Assembly: GCA_035605155.1 (NCBI GenBank)
Contig: DATNHC010000155.1
Coordinates: 1 to 11,439 of the forward strand
Length of the DNA stretch: 11,439 nt
DNA from: VRUE01 sp035605155
GTDB taxonomy: Bacteria; Actinomycetota; Thermoleophilia; Solirubrobacterales; 70-9
Reading direction: 5' to 3'
In this document: piece by piece, positions 5,863-11,439 of the stretch
Numbering within the stretch: the stretch's first letter is position 1
Layout of the letters: each line of letters opens with the position of its first letter
Made by a program: the position numbers and the translations under genes
Notes under the pieces: generated by a model
The model's database searches: none
What the model was told of the DNA's origin: nothing
The model's input: only the letters and a program-made list of their open reading frames with translations

Positions 5863-6360
5863 TCATCCGGCTGGGGAAGCCAGATTTCGGACGGGCTCGA
5901 GTGCGGCCTCGAGCCAGGCCGAGGGCTCCGCGGGGTCAACCGAGTGGAGCGCAAAGGGGATTCTCCAGCGTTCGCCCGCAGCACGAACCGTCCCGGCGCC
6001 GCGCTCGAGAAGCGACGCGTCGACGCTGCCCGCCGCCTCGTAGACGAGGCCACGCACGGGGGTTTCGACCAGCCGTTCGAGGAAACGCTCCAGGCGCGAG
6101 CCATGGATTGCGGCAATCTCCTCCGGGTCCCCCACCGCCGAGCCCAGCAGCCAGTGAACGACCGTCACGTCGCCGACCAGATCGAGCAGCGTGCCGGGAC
6201 GCTCGGGGTCGGCGAGCGCCGCTTCGAGACCCGCCGCCTCGATCGCCTGCAGGCCGTCCTCGCTGCGGCTGGTGCCGCGCACCGCCCAACCCTCCTCCAG
6301 CAGACTTCTTCCCAGCAGCCGCCCGCGGCAGCCGCAGCCGACGATCAGCGCCCGCGCCAA
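5863..6360 (-). CDS. Short Rossmann-fold NAD(P)-binding protein (epimerase/atypical SDR-like)
   Basis: The protein has 165 residues. The N-terminus ARALIVGCGCRGRLLGRSLL carries the dinucleotide-binding GxGxxGxxxG pattern at 8-17, followed by WAVRGTSRSEDGL, a strand-turn typical of NADP-preferring atypical SDRs and NAD-dependent epimerases. Later segments DVTVVHWLLGSAVGD, GLVYEAAGSVD and RWRIPFALHSVDP fit such a fold. It is much shorter than full epimerases (about 280-320 residues) and lacks the YxxxK active site, so it may bind nucleotide without catalysis or be a reduced family member. The start is TTG at 6360, seven bases after the stop of the upstream membrane-protein gene, which suggests coupled translation. 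No specific function can be assigned. Confidence 0.65.
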   Translation of the reverse strand: MARALIVGCGCRGRLLGRSLLEEGWAVRGTSRSEDGLQAIEAAGLEAALADPERPGTLLDLVGDVTVVHWLLGSAVGDPEEIAAIHGSRLERFLERLVETPVRGLVYEAAGSVDASLLERGAGTVRAAGERWRIPFALHSVDPAEPSAWLEAALEPVRNLASPAG

Positions 6361-6367
6361 GCCGCGC

Positions 6368-6661
6368 CTAGGTCGCCTCGAAGCGCCGGCGCTGCCGCAG
6401 CCGCTCGAGCTCCTCCGCCGCTACTTCGTCGCGCAATTCCTGCTCGTTGCGCTCCGGCGCTCCGCGCCGGCGGCGCATTTCGTTCTGCGCCTCGAGCATC
6501 TGCTGCACGTCATCGATCTCATTCTGCGCCTCGAGTTCAGGCGAGCGGGTCGGTTTCCAGTCGACCAGTTCGGCGCTGGTGCCGGGGTAGTAGTGCCCGA
6601 CGACGAGCAGCACCCCGACGATCAGGGCCAGTATTGCCAGTGTGCCAAGGATGAACCACAC
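6368..6661 (-). CDS. Small single-pass membrane protein with charged helical tail
   Basis: The protein has 97 residues if begun at GTG 6661. A hydrophobic segment at about residues 2-22 (WFILGTLAILALIVGVLLVV) is followed by HYYPGTSAELVDWKPTRSPE and then a strongly charged, probably coiled-coil region (IDDVQQMLEAQNEMRRRRG, then ELRDEVAAEELERLRQRRR). The topology suggests an N-terminal anchor with a cytoplasmic or periplasmic helical tail; orientation is not certain. The open frame continues upstream to 6802, but that would overlap the divergent thiolase gene and add a low-quality sequence before the membrane helix, so the GTG start is preferred. No strong ribosome binding site is visible. It overlaps no neighbour and is followed after seven bases by the Rossmann protein gene. 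Unknown function. Confidence 0.6.
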   Translation of the reverse strand: MWFILGTLAILALIVGVLLVVGHYYPGTSAELVDWKPTRSPELEAQNEIDDVQQMLEAQNEMRRRRGAPERNEQELRDEVAAEELERLRQRRRFEAT

Positions 6662-6706
6662 GCGGCAAGGATACGCCGGGGACGCCCGTCCGCTTGAATC
6701 CCGCAG
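6662..6706. promoter_or_regulatory. 45-base divergent spacer, likely holding both promoters
   Basis: The spacer separates the minus-strand membrane-protein gene and the plus-strand thiolase gene, both starting with GTG. It must hold at least part of two promoters, since both genes are first in their direction. A TATCCT hexamer on the minus strand (6669-6674) is a possible -10 for the membrane-protein gene. Its closeness to the start would give a very short or absent leader. No clear -35 elements or Shine-Dalgarno sequences were seen for either gene. Confidence 0.3.
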
Positions 6707-7906
<1,200 letters not shown>

Positions 7907-7914
7907 GCCACGGC

Positions 7915-7932
7915 GCTTCGTTGAAGCTTTTT
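7915..7932 (+). terminator. Small intrinsic-terminator-like hairpin after the thiolase gene
   Basis: GCTTC (7915-7919) and GAAGC (7923-7927) form a 5-bp stem with a GTT loop, directly followed by five T residues (7928-7932), nine bases after the thiolase stop. The stem is short for an efficient terminator, so readthrough is likely. Its left arm and part of its right arm can instead pair with a downstream segment. Confidence 0.45.
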
Positions 7933-7965
7933 CCGGGTTATCGCCCCTACGATCCTTCAACGAGG
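7916..7965 (+). repeat. Long-range inverted repeat overlapping the terminator-like hairpin
   Basis: TCGTTGAAG (7918-7926) is the exact complement of CTTCAACGA (7955-7963). The pairing extends through T7917-G7964 (wobble) and C7916-G7965 to 11 bp around a 28-base loop. It is mutually exclusive with the small terminator-like hairpin, because both use 7916-7926. The right arm includes the only GAGG near the aminotransferase start. Confidence 0.4.
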
Positions 7966-7980
7966 TAGCCTCGCCGGCCG

Positions 7981-8775
7981 ATGACGAGTGAGTTCCGAGA
8001 GCTGGCCAGCGTGGATGGGGCGATCGTGGCGACCGCGGAGGCGATGGTGCCGCTCAGGGACGACGGGCTCTACCGCGGCGACGGCGCCTTCGAGGTGATC
8101 CGCCTCTACGAGGGCAAGCCGTTCGCGCTTGGCGATCACCTCGACCGGCTCGAGCGCTCCGCCGCCGCGATCGAGCTCGAGTTCGACCGCGCCTCACTCG
8201 AAGGCGAGATCGCGGCCCTGCTTGCCAGGCTCGGCGACGCCGACGGCCAGCTGCGGCTGATCGTCACCCGCGGCGGCCGTCGCCTGGCGATGACCGAGCC
8301 GATTCCAACGCACGCCGAGACCGTGCGCCTCGCCACGGTCACCTACTCCCCAACCATCATCCTCAACGGCGTCAAGTCGCTCTCCTATGCGGCCAACATG
8401 CAGGCGACCCGGCTTGCCCAGGCGCAAGGCGCCGACGAGGCCGTGCTAGTCCAACCCGACGGCATCGTGCTCGAGCCCCCAACCTCTTCGATCTTCTGGG
8501 TCTCACCCCAGGGCGCCCTGCGCACGCCAGCCCTCGACAACGGCGTGCTCGAGTCGATCACCCGTGACAGGCTGGTCAAAGCTCTGGATGTCGAGGAGGG
8601 TGCCTGGCCGGTCGCCGATCTGCGCGCCGCCCACGAGGCCTTCCTCGCCTCGACCACGCGTGAGATCCAAGCTGTATCGGCAGTCGACGGCGCCGAGCTG
8701 CCCGCGGCGCCCGGCCCCCGCACACAGGAGGCCGAAGCGGCCTTCGCCGCGACCCTCGGCCGCGAACTTCCATGA
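7981..8775 (+). CDS. Class IV PLP-dependent aminotransferase (IlvE/PabC/DAAT fold)
   Basis: This fold-type IV PLP enzyme resembles branched-chain aminotransferase, D-amino acid transaminase or 4-amino-4-deoxychorismate lyase. The protein has 264 residues. Visible features are RGDGAFEVIRLYEGKPF with HLDRLERSA (32-60), the PLP lysine K132 in VKSLSYAANMQATRLAQ, the PLP-ring glutamate E165 in VLEPPTSSIFW, NGVLESITRDRLV (187-199) and FLASTTREIQAVSAVDG near the C-terminus. The stretch after E165 usually reads E-G-x-x-S-N-x-F; here it is EPPTSSIF, with proline for glycine and serine for asparagine. Sequence does not separate the three activities with confidence; the REIQAVSAVDG end is common to BCAT- and PabC-like proteins. 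ATG at 7981 has no close ribosome binding site. No amino-acid or folate pathway genes are adjacent, so the neighbours do not indicate its substrate. Confidence 0.85.
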   Translation: MTSEFRELASVDGAIVATAEAMVPLRDDGLYRGDGAFEVIRLYEGKPFALGDHLDRLERSAAAIELEFDRASLEGEIAALLARLGDADGQLRLIVTRGGRRLAMTEPIPTHAETVRLATVTYSPTIILNGVKSLSYAANMQATRLAQAQGADEAVLVQPDGIVLEPPTSSIFWVSPQGALRTPALDNGVLESITRDRLVKALDVEEGAWPVADLRAAHEAFLASTTREIQAVSAVDGAELPAAPGPRTQEAEAAFAATLGRELP

Positions 8776-8782
8776 CCAACCA

Positions 8783-8833
8783 CGAACTGCATCAAATTCT
8801 CTACCTGCCAGAACGAGAATTTGATGCAGTTCG
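8783..8833 (+). repeat. Perfect 19-bp inverted repeat (hairpin) before the acyl-CoA dehydrogenase gene
   Basis: CGAACTGCATCAAATTCTC (8783-8801) and its exact complement (8815-8833) enclose a 13-base loop (8802-8814), starting seven bases after the aminotransferase stop. It is clearly more AT-rich than the flanking genes. No T-run follows, so a textbook intrinsic terminator is unlikely on the plus strand. A competing hairpin also exists: CTGCC and GAAC in the loop (8805-8809, 8811-8814) can pair with GTTC and GGCAG (8829-8832, 8833-8837) with one bulged A. The dehydrogenase AAGGGG ribosome binding site (8851-8856) lies 13 bases beyond and stays free in both folds. Possible roles are a 3'-end or RNA-stability element, a regulatory leader or a mobile palindromic repeat. 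Confidence 0.8.
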
Positions 8834-8861
8834 GCAGAAGCTGAGAAAGCAAGGGGTTTAG

Positions 8862-10022
8862 ATGGACTTCCAGTTGACCGACGAGCAGCGCCTGATCTCC
8901 GACGCGGCGCGCGAATTCGCCGACCGCGAGATCACGCCACGGGTGCGCGACAACGACCGCGCCGCCCGCTTCGACCGCGAGCTGGCCAGCAAGCTGGGCG
9001 AGGTCGGCTACCTCGGCGCCCCGGTCGCCGAGCAGTACGGCGGGCGTGGCCTGGACTACATCGGCTACGGGCTGATCGTCGAACAGGTCGGCCGCGCCGA
9101 CTCCTCCGCCCGCACCGTCGTCTCCGTGCAGACCTCGCTGGTCGCCGGCTCGATCGAGAGGTGGGGCACCGAGGAGCAGAAGCAGAAGTGGCTGCCGCGG
9201 CTCTGCTCGGGCGAGGCGCTCGGCTGCTTCGGCCTGACCGAGCCCGACACCGGCTCCGACGCCGCCAACCTGCGCACCCGAGCGACGAAGACCGACGGCG
9301 GCTGGTCGATCAGCGGCCAGAAGATGTGGATCTCGCTCGCCAACTTCTCCGAGGTGGCGCTGATCTTCGCCCAGACCGACCCCGAGAAGAAGCACAGGGG
9401 CCTCGCGTGCTTCCTCGTCCCCTGCGACAGCGTGGGCTTCACCACGCAGGAGATCCACGGAAAGCTCGGCCTGCGCTCCTCCGACACGGGCGAGATCTCG
9501 CTCGACGGGGTCGAGGTCGGCGAGGACGCGATGCTGGGCGAGATCGGCGACGGCTTCAAGGTGGCGATGAGCGCCCTCGACAACGGCCGCTACAGCGTCG
9601 CCGCCGGCTGCGTCGGAATCTGCGAAGGCTGCGTCGAAGCCTCCGTCGCCTACGCCAAGGAGCGCAAGCAGTTCGGCGTCCCGCTGGCCCGCTTCCAGCT
9701 CGTCCAGGAGATGATCGCCGACATGATCCTCAAGCGCGACGCCTCGCGGATGCTGGTCTACCGTGCCGGCGCCCTCAAGGACGAAGGCAAGCCGAACACG
9801 ACCGAGACCTCGGTGGCCAAGCTCTACGCGACCGAGTCGGCGGTCGAGTGCGCCAACCTGGCGATCCAGGTGCACGGCGGCGCCGGCTACGTCGACGACT
9901 ACCCGGTCGAGCGCTACCTGCGCGACGCCCGCGTCACCACCCTGTATGAGGGCACCTCGCAGATCCAGAAGCTGATCATCGGGCGCGACGCAACGGGGAT
10001 CAACGCGATGCTGCCCCTATGA
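8862..10022 (+). CDS. Acyl-CoA dehydrogenase (short/medium-chain type)
   Basis: This FAD enzyme carries out the first step of beta-oxidation, making a trans-2-enoyl-CoA and passing electrons to ETF. The protein has 386 residues, typical of the family. Landmarks are the FAD-binding GLTEPDTGSD (124-133), the KMWIS segment (154-158), AYAKERKQFG (264-272), QVHGGAGYVDDYPVERYLRDAR (336-357) and the catalytic glutamate E363 in YEGTSQIQ, the position used by short- and medium-chain and butyryl-CoA dehydrogenases. Chain-length preference cannot be fixed from sequence. ATG at 8862 is preceded by AAGGGG with a five-base spacer, a good ribosome binding site. A long hairpin lies upstream. The hydratase and hydroxyacyl-CoA dehydrogenase genes follow, giving successive steps of one pathway. 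The stop codon overlaps the first of two tandem repeat units. Confidence 0.95.
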   Translation: MDFQLTDEQRLISDAAREFADREITPRVRDNDRAARFDRELASKLGEVGYLGAPVAEQYGGRGLDYIGYGLIVEQVGRADSSARTVVSVQTSLVAGSIERWGTEEQKQKWLPRLCSGEALGCFGLTEPDTGSDAANLRTRATKTDGGWSISGQKMWISLANFSEVALIFAQTDPEKKHRGLACFLVPCDSVGFTTQEIHGKLGLRSSDTGEISLDGVEVGEDAMLGEIGDGFKVAMSALDNGRYSVAAGCVGICEGCVEASVAYAKERKQFGVPLARFQLVQEMIADMILKRDASRMLVYRAGALKDEGKPNTTETSVAKLYATESAVECANLAIQVHGGAGYVDDYPVERYLRDARVTTLYEGTSQIQKLIIGRDATGINAMLPL

Positions 10023-10150
10023 GCCGAGCGAGCAAGCGTGCCTATCCGATTCTTCGCGCCGCGAGCGAGGCGGATGCCTGGCTACGAGCCAAGCGAGTGA
10101 ACGTCATAGTCTGATTCTTCGCGATGCGGGCGAAGCGAATTCTTGACGGG
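10021..10150 (+). repeat. Two diverged 65-bp tandem units between the dehydrogenase and hydratase genes
   Basis: Unit 1 (10021-10085) and unit 2 (10086-10150) align without gaps at a period of 65 bases. By hand count 43 of the first 60 positions match, and many differences are transitions. Shared blocks are GAGCC.AGCGAG at the start, GATTCTTCGCG in the middle and GCG.GCGA.GCG after it. Each unit can form a small hairpin: CTTCGC with GCGAAG in unit 2, CTTCGC with GCGAGG (one G-U pair) in unit 1. Unit 1 begins within the TGA stop of the acyl-CoA dehydrogenase gene. The hydratase ribosome binding site GGGGAGG (10148-10154) overlaps the end of unit 2. Confidence 0.65.
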
Positions 10151-10166
10151 GAGGCGGAATAGCTTC

Positions 10167-10937
10167 ATGGCAAGCGGAATCGAGAGCGGGCGCGAAGGAC
10201 ACGTCGCGTTGCTGCGGCTCAACCGGCCCGAGGCGCGCAACGCCCTTTCGCCGGAGATGATGGAGGAGCTGGCAAGCGAGCTGGAGCGCCTCGATCCCGA
10301 TCCCGAGGTGCGCTGCATCGTGATCGCCGGCTCTGAGGAGGTCTTCGCCGCCGGCGCCGACATCAAGGCGATGAGCGAACGCGGCTTCGCCGAGACGCTG
10401 CGTCATCCCGCTGCTTCTTTCTGGCCCCGGGTCGCCGCGGTCAAGACCCCCCTGATCGCCGCCGTCTCCGGCTACGCACTGGGCGGCGGCTGCGAGCTGG
10501 CGCTGGCCTGCGACATGATCGTCGCCTCCGACACGGCGCGCTTTGCCCAGCCGGAGATCACCTTGGGAATCATTCCCGGCGGCGGTGGCACCCAGCGTCT
10601 GGCCCGGGTGCTCGGCAAGCAGCGGGCGATGGAGTACGTGCTCACGGGTCGCCGCTTCGACGCCGACATGGCGCTGGAGATGGGCCTCGTCAACAAGGTG
10701 GTGAAGAAAGGCAAGTGGCTGCAGGAGGCGATGGTGCTCGCCCACACCGTCGCCGAGCGCCCGCCGATCGCCACCCGCCTCGCCAAGCAGGCGGTGATCG
10801 CCGCCGAGGAAACCGCGCTCAGCGCCGGCCTCGAGCACGAGCGGCGCCTCTACGAGCTGGCGATGGCGACCGAGGATCGGGTCGAGGGCATGCAGGCCTT
10901 CATCGAGAAGCGCGAGCCGAAGTTCGAGGGCAAGTGA
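10167..10937 (+). CDS. Enoyl-CoA hydratase (crotonase family)
   Basis: This crotonase hydrates trans-2-enoyl-CoA to (S)-3-hydroxyacyl-CoA, the second step of beta-oxidation. The protein has 256 residues, the standard size. The oxyanion-hole regions are AAGADIKAM (61-69) and GYALGGGCELALACD (102-116). The two catalytic glutamates of true hydratases are present as E110 (GGCE) and E130 (QPEITLGIIPGGGGTQRL). The C-terminal ELAMATEDRVEGMQAFIEKREPKFEGK is the usual ending. The frame is open from a TTG at 10143, but ATG at 10167 is preferred because homology starts there and GGGGAGG lies 12 bases upstream, a somewhat long spacing. It follows the acyl-CoA dehydrogenase gene after 144 bases filled mostly by two repeat units and precedes the hydroxyacyl-CoA dehydrogenase gene by six bases, almost certainly in one operon. 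Confidence 0.95.
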   Translation: MASGIESGREGHVALLRLNRPEARNALSPEMMEELASELERLDPDPEVRCIVIAGSEEVFAAGADIKAMSERGFAETLRHPAASFWPRVAAVKTPLIAAVSGYALGGGCELALACDMIVASDTARFAQPEITLGIIPGGGGTQRLARVLGKQRAMEYVLTGRRFDADMALEMGLVNKVVKKGKWLQEAMVLAHTVAERPPIATRLAKQAVIAAEETALSAGLEHERRLYELAMATEDRVEGMQAFIEKREPKFEGK

Positions 10938-10943
10938 GCTGGT

Positions 10944-11439
10944 ATGGCGACGGTAGAGCGAATCGGAGTGGTGGGCGCCGGAACGATGGGCGCGGGTATC
11001 GCCCAGGTCGCCGCACTCGGCGGCTATGAGACACGACTTCACGATCCGCTGCCGGCGGCGCTCGATTCCGGCATCGATCGTCTCCATCGCGCCCTGGCAA
11101 AGGGGGCGACAAAGGGGCTGTGGAGCGAAGAGGAGGCCGAAGCGGCGGGCGACATGGTCGGCGCGGCAAGGAGCGTGCGCGACCTCTGCGAATGCGACCT
11201 GGTGATCGAGGCCGCGCCCGAGGACCTCGAGCTGAAGCGCGGCCTCTTCGTTTCCCTGGCGGACGCCTGCGGCTCCGAGGCGATCCTCGCCACCAACACC
11301 TCCTCGCTGCCGGTCACCGAGATCGCCGTCGCGACGTCGAACCCCAAGCGGGTCGTCGGCATGCACTTCTTCAACCCGGCCCCGGTGCAGCAGTTCGTCG
11401 AGGTGATCCGCACCGTGATCACCGCCGACGACGTCTTCG
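10944..11439 (+). CDS. 3-hydroxyacyl-CoA dehydrogenase (3-hydroxybutyryl-CoA type), partial at right edge
   Basis: This NAD(P)-dependent enzyme oxidises 3-hydroxyacyl-CoA to 3-oxoacyl-CoA, the third step of beta-oxidation; the related FadB2/Hbd type can also run in reverse. The first 165 residues are visible out of an expected 280-290. The dinucleotide motif GAGTMGAGIA is at 11-20, then VIEAAPEDLELK (88-99), TNTSSLPV (118-125) with the substrate-contacting serine S120, and GMHFFNPAPVQQFVEVI (139-155) with catalytic H141 and its partner E153. The gene starts at ATG 10944, six bases after the hydratase stop, with only a weak ribosome binding site, consistent with translational coupling. It is a stand-alone enzyme rather than a FadB-like fusion with the hydratase, since the hydratase is a separate gene. 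The C-terminal domain cannot be checked. Confidence 0.93.
   Translation, partial: MATVERIGVVGAGTMGAGIAQVAALGGYETRLHDPLPAALDSGIDRLHRALAKGATKGLWSEEEAEAAGDMVGAARSVRDLCECDLVIEAAPEDLELKRGLFVSLADACGSEAILATNTSSLPVTEIAVATSNPKRVVGMHFFNPAPVQQFVEVIRTVITADDVF

Noticed and set aside
8783..8833. Standard Rho-independent terminator
   Set aside because: The stem is not GC-rich at its base and no T-run follows on the plus strand; the downstream bases are GCAGAAGCTGAG.
8784..8837. H-type pseudoknot between the hairpin loop (CTGCC) and the downstream GGCAG
   Set aside because: No bases remain to cross the 18-bp first stem, so it is geometrically impossible while that stem is intact; the competing simple hairpin is the workable alternative.
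8385..9875. 496-codon minus-strand open frame
   Set aside because: It lies antisense to the aminotransferase and acyl-CoA dehydrogenase genes, both with intact catalytic motifs, and passes through the 19-bp hairpin; its composition is typical of high-GC antisense frames.
10143..10166. TTG start at 10143 for the enoyl-CoA hydratase
   Set aside because: The eight added residues are not part of the family, and the GGGGAGG ribosome binding site would lie inside the gene.
10104..11366. 420-codon minus-strand open frame
   Set aside because: It is antisense to the enoyl-CoA hydratase and 3-hydroxyacyl-CoA dehydrogenase genes, whose motifs are clear.

Overview
The window is GC-rich throughout (roughly two thirds G+C by eye) with densely packed genes, frequent GTG/TTG starts and short gaps. 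It looks like the chromosome of a high-GC actinobacterium. The small proteins left of the tRNA and the style of the short membrane proteins suggest the class Thermoleophilia (Solirubrobacterales/Gaiellales), but that placement rests on remembered family distribution and is only inference.

Left edge (1-142): the 5' end of an IS481-family insertion sequence runs leftwards out of the window. It has the transposase N-terminus, a terminal repeat starting TGT, and a CTAG-containing target site that overlaps the stop codon of the neighbouring gene. Region 138-1359, minus strand: tRNA-Pro(UGG), a four-helix membrane protein, a small soluble protein and a small actinobacterial DUF-type protein, closely spaced and possibly one transcript. 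Region 1434-5104, plus strand: a DUF1015 protein, a PduO-type cob(I)alamin adenosyltransferase, an OsmC-like protein, a short-chain dehydrogenase whose start overlaps the OsmC stop, and a CoA-type Nudix hydrolase. Region 5122-6661, minus strand: a 1-Cys (Prx6-type) peroxiredoxin with its own leader, then a short Rossmann-fold protein and a one-helix membrane protein that are tightly linked. Region 6707-11439, plus strand: a PaaJ/PcaF-type thiolase, a class IV PLP aminotransferase, an acyl-CoA dehydrogenase, an enoyl-CoA hydratase and the first 165 codons of a 3-hydroxyacyl-CoA dehydrogenase.

Functionally, the right half encodes all four steps of a beta-oxidation-like cycle (dehydrogenation, hydration, second dehydrogenation, thiolysis), with the aminotransferase placed between. 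The left plus-strand block mixes cofactor handling (adenosylcobalamin, CoA turnover) with peroxide defence (OsmC, and the convergent peroxiredoxin).

The protein genes are mostly ordinary. The less ordinary signals are in the short intergenic gaps: a perfect 19-bp-stem hairpin with a competing alternative fold before the acyl-CoA dehydrogenase gene, a bulged hairpin ending one base before the OsmC start codon, two diverged 65-bp tandem units before the enoyl-CoA hydratase gene, a small terminator-like hairpin with a competing pairing before the aminotransferase gene, and a GATTTA/TAAATC operator-like palindrome before the peroxiredoxin gene. I found no CRISPR array, phage module, defence island or clearly new multi-gene system. 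There is no gene-free stretch longer than 300 bases.
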